DNA of 64,000 nucleotides from Bradyrhizobium nivariense (GTDB lineage: Bacteria; Pseudomonadota; Alphaproteobacteria; Rhizobiales; Xanthobacteraceae): assembly GCF_029846715.1 (NCBI RefSeq), contig NZ_JARVWW010000022.1, forward strand, positions 1 through 64,000. The letters run 5' to 3'. Every line of letters begins with the position of its first letter. Position 1 is the stretch's first letter. The notes beneath the pieces were generated by a model. That model was not told the origin of the DNA. It made no database searches and saw nothing but the letters and a program-made list of their open reading frames with translations. The translations under genes were made by a program, and so were the position numbers. Positions 35,809 through 47,579 of the stretch are shown piece after piece.

Positions 35809-35905
35809 GTGTTTTCGAGCGAGATGGACGGTTCGCGTTAAGAAAACGCTTCAAAACAAAAAGATAGAGCCCCGTTCCGATTCCATCGGAACGGAAAGGG
35901 CTCTA
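35809..35905. repeat. Rhizobial palindromic intergenic repeat
   Basis: Begins GTGTTTTCGAGCGAGATGG and contains TTCGCGTTAAGAAAACGC. It ends in a long hairpin, TAGAGCCCCGTTCCGAT, TCC, ATCGGAACGGAAAGGGCTCTA (arms at 35865-35905, imperfect near the base). This layout is familiar from many intergenic copies in Bradyrhizobium-like genomes. Here it directly follows the LuxR-type gene and may also end its transcript. Confidence 0.6.
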
Positions 35906-36516
35906 AACGCCCGGGTATCGCGAGTGCACTTGCCGTTTCAAGCCTTTGGCCGATCGCGGACCACCCTTCTAGCCGTTTCAACTGCCTACATTTGCGAGGG
36001 ATGACGGGGCGGCGTATAGGGTCACTCGATCGAGGTCCCATGACGGCATTCACGTCCACTCTTCGAAGAATGGGAAGACGTCCAGACCGTTCGGTTAAGC
36101 CCCGCCACAATCGTCGCCAAGGCGCTCGCCCTCCACAGCGAGGGCTAGCAGGTGCATATTGCGGACGCCTATGGAAGGCGATTTGATTCCGCCGATTTCG
36201 ACCAGGTGCTCGGCGGACGCGTTGAGGCTGTCACGTCTCCGGCGCGTGTGGCGCAGCGGGGGCGGCCGACTCTGTCCGTGCAGTGCGCCGCCGACCAGCC
36301 AGAATCACCGGGGCGTCAGGTCTCGCCAGGTTCGGAGAAGCGACCCACAGCGGGACGCGAGCTTTCCCCCTGCGGCTGATCGGCATCAAGGCGGCTGCTC
36401 GTTCGCAGCACGTTCCCACCGAGGCCCTAATGTCGGCCTGCCTCCTCAGCGCCCAGCCGCGCGGTTGGTAAACGGGGTCTTTAAGGCTCCTCATACTCGG
36501 CTGGTAGTAGCGCCGG
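35906..36516. other. Intergenic, possible gene relics only
   Basis: About 610 bases. Around 36100-36220 fragments such as AIVAKALALHSEG and HIADAYGRRFDSADF appear in adjacent frames split by a stop. They suggest a decayed small protein of unknown family. Nothing intact is seen. Confidence 0.3.
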
Positions 36517-36756
36517 CTACAGGAACGTTTCCGCCGGGAGCGGAACTGGAGCGTCTAGGTTTATCGTTAGGGAGGGGAGCCCTTCCATGCTATTTCCGGT
36601 ATCTTGCCAACGCGCGTAGCTGAGGCGGCTTTGGACCGGATCCGATAACGTCGGAAAATCCCGTCCGACGAGTTGTGCCACCTCGAACGATACCGACGCG
36701 ATAGCGTCCAGTTCCGGATGCCGGCCAAAGGTCTCGATGTCGCCGTCCTGTCTCAT
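36517..36756 (-). CDS. Hypothetical protein or fragment downstream of livF
   Basis: The frame reads ETFGRHPELDAIASVSFEVA, QLVGRDFPTLSDPVQSRLSY and a short Pro-rich end. It stays open upstream to about 36830 (LQALLSAERVVGSLIYSG) without a start codon signal, so it may be the 3' remnant of a longer gene cut by the arrival of the liv cluster. I do not recognise the family. Confidence 0.3.
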   Translation of the reverse strand: MRQDGDIETFGRHPELDAIASVSFEVAQLVGRDFPTLSDPVQSRLSYARWQDTGNSMEGLPSLTINLDAPVPLPAETFL

Positions 36757-36846
36757 AGCGGCCCCGCTGTAGATCAGACTGCCGACGACCCGCTCGGCGG
36801 AAAGCAGGGCCTGCAGGTTGCCGGCGGATTCGCAGCCTATGCCTCA

Positions 36847-37604
36847 TCAAGAAACCGGCTCCCGTACGCCGAGATACGCGTTGATCACGACGGAATTGGC
36901 GGCTACCTCGGCCGCCGGCCCTTCCAGCACGATCGCGCCCGACTCCATCACATAGGCGTAGTCGGCAATTCGGAGCGCCGCGCGGGCATTCTGTTCGACC
37001 AGCAGGCACGATACCCCGCGGTCGCGGAGCTCGGCGACCGATCTCAGGATGTCGCGGGTGATCAACGGCGCAAGTCCGAGGCTGGGCTCGTCGAGCATCA
37101 AGAGTCGCGGTTCTGACATCAAGGCGCGTCCCATCGCCAGCATCTGTCGCTCGCCGCCCGACAACGTGCTGGCCAACTGGCGGTGCCTTTCCTTCAGGCG
37201 CGGCAACAGGGCATAGACTTCGTCCAGCGTCGATGGATAGGTCCTGTCACCGCGGCGATGGCGCACGAAGGCGCCAAGCAGTAGATTGTCCTCGACACTC
37301 ATCGAACCGAATAATTCGCGTGTCTCCGGAATCAGCGTGACGCCGCGCCCGACCAGCGTCTCGACGCTAGGCTGCTCGATTGCCGTTTCGCCGAAGAAGC
37401 TTAGCCGGCCGCGCACGGCAAGCCGACCCATCAGGCCGCTCAAAAGCGTGGTCTTGCCCGCCCCGTTGGGACCTATGATCGTCACGATCTGCCCCCGTCG
37501 GATCGAAAGGCTGATGTTACGGATGACGTCGACCCGACCATAGCCAACGCTGATGCCGTCCGCCGCAAGTAAGACATCCGCTCCCGCGGCCTCCGCCCCC
37601 GCCG

Positions 37605-37608
<4 letters not shown>
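36847..37608 (-). CDS. livF: Branched-chain/aromatic acid ABC transporter ATPase LivF
   Basis: 253 residues, overlapping the stop of the LivHMG fusion by four bases. Walker A GPNGAGKTT (near 44), signature LSGGERQMLAMGRALMSEPR, Walker B LLMLDEPSLGLAPLI and the H-region CLLVEQNARAAL are those of LivF-type ATPases. With LivG (fused in the next protein) it forms the nucleotide-binding pair on the cytoplasmic side. Beside catechol genes such systems usually import aromatic carboxylates rather than branched-chain amino acids; this is inference from context. Confidence 0.93.
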
Positions 37609-40463
<2,855 letters not shown>

Positions 40464-40572
40464 GATTCCGGCTCCTGACGCCGTCGACCAGGCGGCTTCG
40501 TCATCTGCGGATAAGCGGGTTCGCGCGGCGCCATCGTGTGAAGATGAATGTTGCCGCTAAGTGACGCAGTGC

Positions 40573-41712
40573 TCACTTCACCAACGACCAGTTGCCGTTC
40601 TTGACGACGATCATGACGATGCTGCGCTGGTCGAAACCGCTGTGGTCCTGTGCGGTCATGTTGTAGACCCCCTGCGCTCCGACCAAATCCTTGGTGCCCT
40701 CGATGGCATCGCGCAGAGCGGCCCGAAACTCAGGTGTACCCGGCTTGGCCTGCCTTCCAGCCAGCGGAATGGCGCGCTCCAGCAGCAGCCCTGCGTCATA
40801 GATGTTGGCGCCGAAGGTCCCGGGCTCAATATTGTAGAGCTTACGATAGGCCTCGATATAGGCGCGCGCGATCTTCTGCGACGGCACGTCATCGCCGATC
40901 TCGGACATCACCAGCATCGGGCTCGCCGCTAGGAACGTCCCCTCCACTTTCTTGCCGCCGATCTTCAGGAATTCCGGCGTCGCTGCGCCATGGGTCTGAT
41001 AGATCTTGCCGGGATAACCCTGGTCGACAAGGGCGGACTCGGGCAGCACAGTGGCCGCACCCGCGGTTCCAATCAGGACCGCATCCGGCGACGCGGCGCC
41101 GATCTTCAGGGTCTGGCCGGTCACCGACGTATCGGTGCGCGCAAAGCGCTCGTCCTCGACGAGCTTGATGCCGGCCGGCGCCAGCGCCGCCTTGAAGGCC
41201 TTGCCGAAGCTCTCGCCCAACGGATCGTTGGTGCCGATATAGGCGACGGTCCTGACGCCGTTCTTCTTCATGTGCGCGACGATCGCTTCCATGACCAGAT
41301 TGTCGTTTTGCGTCGTCTTGAATACCCAGCGCTTCTTGTCGTCCATCGGGAGGATGACCGCGGTGGAACCGACCGGCGCCAGCATCGGGGTCTTCGCATC
41401 CGCGATGAACGGGAGCACCGCCACCGCGTTGGGCGAGCCGGACGGACCGATGATCGCGTCGACCTTGTCCTCGATCAGCATCTTCTGGACGTTCTTGGTC
41501 GACTGAGTCGGGTCGCTGCTGTCATCCATGTAGATGTATTCGACCGAGAGGGCTCCGATCTGTTTAGGCAGCAGCGCCGCCGTGTTCTTCTGCTGAACGC
41601 CGACCACGGAGACCGGACCGGTCGACGATGCGATGACCCCGATCTTGACCTGGGCGACCGCGGGAAGAGCGCTCGCGGCGAGCAGCGCCACAGTGGCAAG
41701 CAATCTCAACAT
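40573..41712 (-). CDS. LivJ-type periplasmic binding protein
   Basis: 379 residues, with GAGGGGATAGG before the ATG. A signal peptide (LLATVALLAASALPAVAQ) is cleaved before VKIGVIASSTGPVSVVG. The fold is class I periplasmic: DDSSDPTQSTKNVQKMLIED, VDAIIGPSGSPNAVAVLPF, YIGTNDPLGESFGKAFKAAL. Ligands of relatives near aromatic genes include benzoate- and phenylpropanoid-type acids. It lies upstream of the LivHMG gene with a gap of 109 bases. The upstream region carries one copy of the 22-bp motif (41833-41854). Confidence 0.9.
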   Translation of the reverse strand: MLRLLATVALLAASALPAVAQVKIGVIASSTGPVSVVGVQQKNTAALLPKQIGALSVEYIYMDDSSDPTQSTKNVQKMLIEDKVDAIIGPSGSPNAVAVLPFIADAKTPMLAPVGSTAVILPMDDKKRWVFKTTQNDNLVMEAIVAHMKKNGVRTVAYIGTNDPLGESFGKAFKAALAPAGIKLVEDERFARTDTSVTGQTLKIGAASPDAVLIGTAGAATVLPESALVDQGYPGKIYQTHGAATPEFLKIGGKKVEGTFLAASPMLVMSEIGDDVPSQKIARAYIEAYRKLYNIEPGTFGANIYDAGLLLERAIPLAGRQAKPGTPEFRAALRDAIEGTKDLVGAQGVYNMTAQDHSGFDQRSIVMIVVKNGNWSLVK

Positions 41713-41832
41713 AACCTATCCCCTCTTCTCTGATCCGCGCGATGTCGAGACTCTACGGCCGTGCCGCGCCGCTGACCGCAATCCGCGCGCGGTGCAACCC
41801 GCTTCCCGGCTTGACATCAAATTACTCGCTAA

Positions 41833-41854
41833 TTCACTGGAATAGTCAAGCAAT
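41833..41854 (+). promoter_or_regulatory. Shared 22-bp motif, copy A (before livJ)
   Basis: Starts TTCACTGGAATA and ends AGCAAT. It agrees with the copy at 42782 in 19 of 22 positions and sits 121 bases upstream of the binding-protein gene. It is embedded in an inverted repeat CTAATT...AATTAG (41829-41857). Likely operator of one of the two local MarR proteins. Confidence 0.65.
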
Positions 41855-42022
41855 TAGTTTCGGCGTCCGCTGCCCTTTGTCGCGGCAGGCTGCATGATCA
41901 GCGATCAGCACGCGACGCAAACGCCGCGGCGCACGCGCGGAGCATCACCACGAAGACGATATTGATCGGGAGCCGGGATTAGCCTGAAGATCAGGCAGGT
42001 GCCGCGCGATCCGGCTAAGGCC

Positions 42023-42502
42023 TTAGCGCGACAAGTTCTCAAAGATGCGGGCCGAGAGCGAGTTCAGTACCTGGATATCCGCCTTGGACAAGCCGCGCAT
42101 CGCTTCCTTGAAGAGGTAGCTCGTCTTGTCGCGCGTCTTCTCGAGCAAGGCACGCCCTTCTGCCGAGATCCTCACCTCGGTCGAGCGCGCATCGGAGTTC
42201 GACGTGCGCACAGTCACCAATCCTTCGCCCACCATTCGTGTGATGGTCTTCGCCATGGTAGAGATGTGCACCACGCACTCGTCGGCAATCTCCGAAACAG
42301 TGATGGGTTCGTGCTCGGCCAGAAGGCTTAACACGCGCCAGCGGGCCACATCGATGCCCATCGGCTTCAGTACCGTGTTCATCCGCGCGTAGTAGCGCGC
42401 CAGCATTTGGACTGTCTGATAGAATGGCGATCGGCTGACGATAAAGCGGCTGTCTTCAGTCTTGACGTGCAGCTTGGTCTTCTCGAAATCGTTCTTTCGC
42501 AT
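42023..42502 (-). CDS. MarR-family transcriptional regulator
   Basis: 159 residues with AAGGAC five bases before the ATG. The winged helix lies in residues 40-115: LKPMGIDVARWRVLSLLAEH, ITVSEIADECVVHISTMAKT, then the wing SDARSTEVRISAEGRALLEK. It is clearly paralogous to the MarR at 62558 (both have SPFY near the start and LKPxGID-xRWRVL). It lies between the liv transporter and the monooxygenase operon, each of which carries the 22-bp motif upstream, so it is the prime candidate to control both. The effector is probably an aromatic acid or its CoA ester. Confidence 0.9.
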   Translation of the reverse strand: MRKNDFEKTKLHVKTEDSRFIVSRSPFYQTVQMLARYYARMNTVLKPMGIDVARWRVLSLLAEHEPITVSEIADECVVHISTMAKTITRMVGEGLVTVRTSNSDARSTEVRISAEGRALLEKTRDKTSYLFKEAMRGLSKADIQVLNSLSARIFENLSR

Positions 42503-42528
42503 GTCCTTGGCTCGGTTAAGTCCAGCCT

Positions 42529-42548
42529 GTCCTACATTATTATAGGAC
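42529..42548. promoter_or_regulatory. Inverted repeat upstream of marR
   Basis: GTCCTA, 8 bases, TAGGAC, starting 27 bases upstream of the MarR start. The position suits an autoregulatory operator, but its sequence differs from the shared 22-bp motif, so it may serve another protein. Confidence 0.4.
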
Positions 42549-42781
42549 TCCTGACGGCCGCACGATGCACAAGCATCGGGTGCATCGCAACAGCCTATTA
42601 AAATAAGCCCCGTTCATTGCGATAGCTTCGATCGCCGCTGCCTAGGTCGGTTGGCCGCTGGCCAGCCGTGCCCAACGCTCGCTGCGATCCACGGTATTTG
42701 GACGCGCCTTCTGCGGCTTTCTCTGGTCGCGTGGCGGAAACGCGGGTGACGATGACAACTTTGTGCACCATCGCTAGATTT

Positions 42782-42803
42782 TTCACTGGAATATTCTAGT
42801 AAT
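42782..42803 (+). promoter_or_regulatory. Shared 22-bp motif, copy B (before monooxygenase operon)
   Basis: Starts TTCACTGGAATA and ends AGTAAT. It includes the dyad AATATT-CTAGT-AATATT (42790-42806), 61 bases before the monooxygenase start. It matches copy A in 19 and copy C in 18 of 22 positions. The position overlapping a core promoter suits a MarR repressor. Confidence 0.68.
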
Positions 42804-42863
42804 ATTTGGTTTGATCGTCGTCAGGGCCGGCGAACCGTCCGACGGCGACGTGAGGTTAGATCC

Positions 42864-44024
42864 ATGAATACCCCGTTGAAAACCATCTCCCATGAGGCAG
42901 GAATGGCGTCGCAGGACTTGCTGCCCGCGCTGCTGGCGGACATCCGGGCCCGCCGCCCGGAGTTCATTGCGGCGCAACAGATCCCGGCCGACATCATCGA
43001 CGGCTTCAAACGACTCGGCGTCTATCGCGCCATGGTGGCCAAGCGCTTCGGCGGCGAAGAATGGACGCCTGTGGAGTTTTGCCGCCTGATCGAAGCGATT
43101 TCCGAAGCCGATGGTTCGGCCGGGTGGGTTGCAAGCTTCGGCAGCGCAGCCTGCTATCTCGCAGCCTTGCCCGAAGCGACGCTGCGCAAGGTCTATTCCA
43201 AAGGGCCCGACGTTGTGTTCGCCGGCGGGCTGTTTCCACTGCAGGAAGCCAGGCGCGTAGCCGACGGCTTCGTTCTCAACGGCATGTGGAAGTTCTGTAG
43301 CGGCTCGACCGGCGCAAGCCTGATCGGCGCCGGCATCTCGGTGAAGAACGATTCGACCGATGGAATGCCGCGGGTGGCCGTGATGGCGGCCGAGCAGGTG
43401 ACGATCCGCCGCAACTGGGACGTCATTGGACTGCAGGGCACCGGCAGTCATGACATCATCGTCAAGGACGTCATAGTGCCTGAAGAGTGGACGCTGATCC
43501 GTGGCGCGCCTGCAACCATTGACGCCGCCATCTACCGCTATCCGTCGCTGTCCTTTGCAGCCCAGGTGCTGGCGATCGTCGGAGTCGGTGTCGCCCGTTC
43601 GGCACTCGACGACGTCATCGCGATGGCGGGCGGCCGCGCATCCATCACGGGCGCACCGGTCATGGCGGATCGGGGATACGTCCAGCTTGCGGTCGCGCGG
43701 GCGGAGGCGATGTTGCGCTCGGCGCGCAGCTTTTTCTACGAGGCGACAGAGGCCCTCTGGGCCGAGGTGCAATCCGGTGCGCCAAGCCAGAAGACAGTGA
43801 CATTAATGCGCCTGGCATCGACTCACGCCGCGAATACTGGTGCCGATGTCGCTCGCATCGCCTGCAGCCTCGCCGGCACCACCGCGATCTACACCCAGCA
43901 TAATCTGGCACGTACGATGTGCGACAGCCTGGTGGTCGCCCAACATGCCTTCCTCAGCGAAGGCACGCTGCAAAGCGCGGGACGCCTTCTGCTCGGCCTG
44001 CCGGCCCAGCCCGGCTTTCCATAG
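42864..44024 (+). CDS. Acyl-CoA-dehydrogenase-fold flavin monooxygenase (group D-like)
   Basis: 386 residues. It has the acyl-CoA dehydrogenase fold of flavin-dependent hydroxylases such as HsaA: RRPEFIAAQQIPADIIDGFK, EADGSAGWVASFGSAACYLA, GFVLNGMWKFCSGST (flavin loop), WDVIGLQGTGSHDIIVKDVI and VPEEW. It lacks the usual catalytic Glu pattern of dehydrogenases and ends with SLAGTTAIYTQHNLARTMCD. Such enzymes use reduced flavin supplied by a separate reductase; the gene at 47580 in the same operon encodes one. First gene of the operon under motif copy B. It probably hydroxylates an aromatic substrate; this is inference. Confidence 0.85.
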   Translation: MNTPLKTISHEAGMASQDLLPALLADIRARRPEFIAAQQIPADIIDGFKRLGVYRAMVAKRFGGEEWTPVEFCRLIEAISEADGSAGWVASFGSAACYLAALPEATLRKVYSKGPDVVFAGGLFPLQEARRVADGFVLNGMWKFCSGSTGASLIGAGISVKNDSTDGMPRVAVMAAEQVTIRRNWDVIGLQGTGSHDIIVKDVIVPEEWTLIRGAPATIDAAIYRYPSLSFAAQVLAIVGVGVARSALDDVIAMAGGRASITGAPVMADRGYVQLAVARAEAMLRSARSFFYEATEALWAEVQSGAPSQKTVTLMRLASTHAANTGADVARIACSLAGTTAIYTQHNLARTMCDSLVVAQHAFLSEGTLQSAGRLLLGLPAQPGFP

Positions 44025-44065
44025 TGACCGCCCTCTCCCCCGTGATCCGCAACAAGGACGTTCCC

Positions 44066-45328
44066 ATGAACATGATCGCGCCAAGCGCTCCCGACATCCG
44101 CCCGCTGGTTCAGCCGGACCGCGCCAAGACCACGCTCTACACCGACCCCGAAATCTTCACCGCGGAAATGCGCAAGATCTACGAGAACACCTGGGTCTGG
44201 GTCGCACACGCCAGCGAAATTCCCAACGCCGGCGACTTCAAGACCGGTCAGGTAGGCCAGCATCCGGTCGTGATCGTCCGCGATCGAAAGGGTACGGTGC
44301 ACGTTCACGTCAACCGTTGCCGCCACCGCGCCGCCACCGTCTGCGAGGTCCCCAAGGGCAAGACCAACAGCTTTGTGTGCCCCTATCACGGTTGGAGCTA
44401 CGCGCTCGACGGATCGCTGCGGGGCGTGCCCTACGAACAGGGCTATGCGGGCACGCTCGACAAACGCCAGTTCTCGCTGCGTTCGCTGCGAGTCGAAGAA
44501 TACAACGGGATGATCTTTGCGACCTTCCGCAATGATATCGAACCGCTGACCGATTTCCTCGGAGCTGCAAAGAAGTGGATCGACCTGTTCATGAAGCAGG
44601 GCGCCGGTTATCCCGTCACGACGCTGGGCGAACATAAATTCCGCTTCCCTGGCAACTGGAAGATTCAGCTCGAGAATACCACGGACGCCTACCACTTCCC
44701 GCTGGTGCACAAGTCGTTCCTGATCGCGGCCGACAAGGAGACCCAGCAAAGCCTCGATATGCTCAACAAGGGCGGCTTCGTCGACGATCTCGGCAACGGC
44801 CACAGCGTCATGGTGATGATCCCCGAGTTGATCGATCTCGAACACGATCTCGACGCTCCGATCCCGGAAAAATTCAACGACCTCGCGAAGGAACTGGCAA
44901 AGGACCACAGCGACCTGGAGGTACGCCGGATCGTGCGCGCTGTCGGCGGGTCCGGGTTCAACCTAAATCTCTTTCCCAACGTCGCCTGCTCGATGGCGTT
45001 CTTCCGCGTGCTGCAGCCGATCTCGGTCGAGGAGACCGAAATTCGGCACATCGCGATCGGGATGCAGGGAGGTCCCGAGGCGGCAAACCGGGCGCGCCTC
45101 CGGATCCACGAATTCTTTCAGGGGCCGATGGGCTTTGGCAGCCCCGATGACGCCGAGATCTGGGACCGCGTGCAGCATGGCGCCCAGGGCGATCACGATC
45201 TCTGGGTGATGCTTAACCGCGGCCTTGTCGGCGAAGCCTCTCCGGACGGCTCCCGCCGCGGTGACGTCAGCGCCGAGACCGGCATGCGCGCAGCCTACGC
45301 GCAGTGGTCGCGGATGATGTCGGCCTGA
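44066..45328 (+). CDS. Rieske ring-hydroxylating dioxygenase, alpha subunit
   Basis: 420 residues; the ATG at 44066 has AAGGA at good spacing. The Rieske site is CRH, 17 residues, then CPYH (near residues 83-105). The mononuclear iron site is TTDAYHFPLVH, giving two His and the bridging Asp that passes electrons between subunits. Length and layout resemble benzoate/anthranilate-type (BenA/AntA/CbdA) alpha subunits. It inserts both atoms of O2 into an aromatic ring as an oligomer with the 45344 beta subunit. The catechol genes 5 kb away suggest that the pathway ends in catechol. Confidence 0.93.
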   Translation: MNMIAPSAPDIRPLVQPDRAKTTLYTDPEIFTAEMRKIYENTWVWVAHASEIPNAGDFKTGQVGQHPVVIVRDRKGTVHVHVNRCRHRAATVCEVPKGKTNSFVCPYHGWSYALDGSLRGVPYEQGYAGTLDKRQFSLRSLRVEEYNGMIFATFRNDIEPLTDFLGAAKKWIDLFMKQGAGYPVTTLGEHKFRFPGNWKIQLENTTDAYHFPLVHKSFLIAADKETQQSLDMLNKGGFVDDLGNGHSVMVMIPELIDLEHDLDAPIPEKFNDLAKELAKDHSDLEVRRIVRAVGGSGFNLNLFPNVACSMAFFRVLQPISVEETEIRHIAIGMQGGPEAANRARLRIHEFFQGPMGFGSPDDAEIWDRVQHGAQGDHDLWVMLNRGLVGEASPDGSRRGDVSAETGMRAAYAQWSRMMSA

Positions 45329-45343
45329 GACGGAGATGCTGCT

Positions 45344-45826
45344 ATGACGAACCAAGCGATCACCCTTGACGAAGCGATGGCCTTCAGCTGGTACGAGGCC
45401 GACCTGCTCGACAGCGCGCAATACGCCGAATGGCTTTCGCTATGGACCGACGATGCCCATTACGTGGTGCCGATCGAACCCGGCGCGACCGACTTCGAGA
45501 ATTCCCTGAACTATGCCTATGACGATCACGCGATGCGGGAAAAGCGGGTGTCGCGGCTGATCAACGGCCAGTCGATCTCCGCCTCGCCGGTCGCGCGTAC
45601 GGTGCGCCTGCAATCGCGCTTCCGTTTGTTGAAGGTGGCCGAGACCGCCTGCGAGCTGCGCTGCGCCCAGATCCTGACCGAGTTCCGGCGCGGCCGCGAG
45701 CGCAATTACACGGCCGATGTCGAGTTCCGCCTGGTCCGCGACGGTGACAAGTTGAAGATCGCGCAGAAGATCGTGCGGCTGATCAACTCGACCGATTCAC
45801 TGACCGGCATCGGATACATCCTGTGA
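45344..45826 (+). CDS. Ring-hydroxylating dioxygenase, beta subunit
   Basis: 160 residues, 15 bases after the alpha gene. The pattern is that of NTF2-fold beta subunits: FSWYEADLLDSAQYAEWLSL, WTDDAHYVVPIEPGATDFEN, VSRLINGQSISASPVARTVR, and a C-terminal GDKLKIAQKIVRLINSTDSL. It has a structural role, holding the alpha trimer, with no metal of its own. The stop overlaps the GTG start of the SDR gene by four bases. Confidence 0.92.
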   Translation: MTNQAITLDEAMAFSWYEADLLDSAQYAEWLSLWTDDAHYVVPIEPGATDFENSLNYAYDDHAMREKRVSRLINGQSISASPVARTVRLQSRFRLLKVAETACELRCAQILTEFRRGRERNYTADVEFRLVRDGDKLKIAQKIVRLINSTDSLTGIGYIL

Positions 45827-46581
45827 GTGGCGGCACAGAACAGGCGCGCGGCGCGGTCGTCACCGGCGGGGGGAACGGAGTCGGTGCAGCGATCGCGAAA
45901 GCCATGCATGACGGCGGCTATCGCGTCATGATCGCCGACATCGATCAGGGAGCGGCGCAACGTGTCGCCGACTGCCTCGATCCGTCGGGCGCAACCGCAT
46001 TCGCGCAGCCGCTTGATGTCCGCGGCAAATCGCAATTCGAGGCCGCGCTCAAGGTCGCGACCGCGCGCTGGGGAAGCGTGCAGGCGCTGGTGAACAACGC
46101 CGCGATGACGGTGGCCCGGCCCGTAATGGAAATTTCTCCCGAGGAGTTCGACGCCGTGATTGCCGTCAATCTCCGCGGCACCTTTCTTGGCTGCCAGGTG
46201 TTCGGCAGTTATTTCCGAGACCGCGGCCACGGACGGATCATCAATATGGCGTCCCTCGCCGGCCAAAACGGCGGCACGGCGACCGGCGCCCACTATGCCG
46301 CATCGAAGGGCGGCATCGTCACGCTGACGAAGGTATTCGCGCGCGATCTCGGCCCATCCGGCGTCACCGTGAATGCGATTGCGCCAGGTCCGATCGATTC
46401 CCCCATGGTCCATCGCACCCTGACGCCGGAGCGGCTGGCCGGGCTGAAGGCGACGATTCCGGTCGGTGAGATCGGCGACCCCGCTTTCATCGGCCAGTTG
46501 GTGCTGCAGCTTGCCTCGCCGGCGGCGGCGTTCGCCAACGGCGCGACTTGGGACGTCAACGGCGGACTTTATCTGCGGTAG
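45823..46581 (+). CDS. SDR-family dehydrogenase (cis-diol dehydrogenase candidate)
   Basis: 252 residues from GTG 45823, which overlaps the beta-subunit stop. A classical SDR: AVVTGGGNGVGAAIAKAMHD, VNNAAMTVARPVME, IINMASLAGQNGGT (Ser), HYAASKGGIVTLTK (YxxxK), and a C-terminal ANGATWDVNGGLYLR. Directly behind dioxygenase genes, such enzymes re-aromatise cis-dihydrodiols to catechols with NAD+. That role is inferred from position; benzoate-diol dehydrogenases (BenD) belong to the same fold. Confidence 0.9.
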   Translation: MSGGTEQARGAVVTGGGNGVGAAIAKAMHDGGYRVMIADIDQGAAQRVADCLDPSGATAFAQPLDVRGKSQFEAALKVATARWGSVQALVNNAAMTVARPVMEISPEEFDAVIAVNLRGTFLGCQVFGSYFRDRGHGRIINMASLAGQNGGTATGAHYAASKGGIVTLTKVFARDLGPSGVTVNAIAPGPIDSPMVHRTLTPERLAGLKATIPVGEIGDPAFIGQLVLQLASPAAAFANGATWDVNGGLYLR

Positions 46582-46603
46582 CCAGACGCAACGGACGGGC
46601 GTG

Positions 46604-47566
46604 ATGATGAATGAGGAAACAATCGATGTCGTTGTCGCGCGACGCAGTGACGCGGCCGAAGGCATCGTCGTGCTCGACCTCGTCGCGGACGCTGGCGCAG
46701 TTTTGCCTAGCTTCGAGGCGGGCGCGCATGTCGACATACACCTTGGTCCTGGTCTAATCAGGCAATACTCGCTCTGCGGCGATCCATCGGATCGTTCACG
46801 CTATCGACTCGGAATCCTGTTGAATAATGCTTCGCGCGGCGGCTCAGCGGCATTGCACCGCTCGGTCCATGCCGGCGACCGGTTGCGGATCGGGCTGCCA
46901 CGGAACCATTTTCCGTTTACAGCGGCAGCGCAGCGCTCGATCCTGATCGGCGGCGGCATCGGCATCACACCCCTGCTCGCTATGGCGCGGCACTGCATCC
47001 GCGAGGGCAAACCTTTCCTCCTGCACTATTGCGCGCGCAGCCGTGATCGCGCGGCGTTTCTCGAGGAGCTGGCGGAGGAGCCGCTGTCGACCAAGACCCA
47101 CCTGCATTTCGACGACGGCGAGGCAGCACAGCGCTTCGATCCCGATCGCGATCTGCCGAGGCCGTCCAGCGGCACTCACCTCTACGTCTGCGGTCCTTCC
47201 GGCTTTATGGACTGGGCGATCGTGAAGGCGCGGGGCCTTGGATATCACGAAGAGCAGATCCATCGCGAATACTTCGAGGCCGAAGTTGATATGTCCGGCG
47301 ACGGCTTCGAAGTCACGCTGGCGAAGTCGGGACTCACCGTGGCGGTGCCGGCCGGGGTCAGCATCGTCAAGGCGCTGGCCGACGCTGGGGTGACGATCAA
47401 TGTGTCTTGCGAACAGGGTGTGTGCGGCACGTGCACGTGCAACGTAATCGAGGGCATTCCCGACCATCGCGACAGCTATCTCAACGACGACGAAAAGGCG
47501 GCGAACGACCAGATCCTGCCGTGCTGCTCGCGGTCCCACACGCCGGTTCTCGTGCTCGATCTTTAA
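46604..47566 (+). CDS. FMN/2Fe-2S oxidoreductase, class IA (VanB/phthalate-dioxygenase-reductase type)
   Basis: 320 residues from the ATG at 46604. Domains in order: FMN-binding barrel with RQYSLCGDP; NAD domain with LIGGGIGITPLLAMARH and LYVCGPSGFMDWAI; C-terminal plant-type ferredoxin with CEQGVCGTCTCNV and a final Cys in LPCCSRSH. It passes electrons from NADH to the Rieske alpha subunit. Classical BenC instead carries its ferredoxin at the N-terminus, so the system is mixed: BenAB-like oxygenase with VanB-like reductase. Confidence 0.93.
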   Translation: MMNEETIDVVVARRSDAAEGIVVLDLVADAGAVLPSFEAGAHVDIHLGPGLIRQYSLCGDPSDRSRYRLGILLNNASRGGSAALHRSVHAGDRLRIGLPRNHFPFTAAAQRSILIGGGIGITPLLAMARHCIREGKPFLLHYCARSRDRAAFLEELAEEPLSTKTHLHFDDGEAAQRFDPDRDLPRPSSGTHLYVCGPSGFMDWAIVKARGLGYHEEQIHREYFEAEVDMSGDGFEVTLAKSGLTVAVPAGVSIVKALADAGVTINVSCEQGVCGTCTCNVIEGIPDHRDSYLNDDEKAANDQILPCCSRSHTPVLVLDL

Positions 47567-47579
47567 CCAGGGTGACGTC

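Noticed and set aside
44066..47566. Naming the dioxygenase operon benABCD
   Set aside because: The alpha and beta subunits resemble that group, but the reductase is of the VanB type with a C-terminal ferredoxin, and a flavin monooxygenase leads the operon. The substrate is therefore left open.
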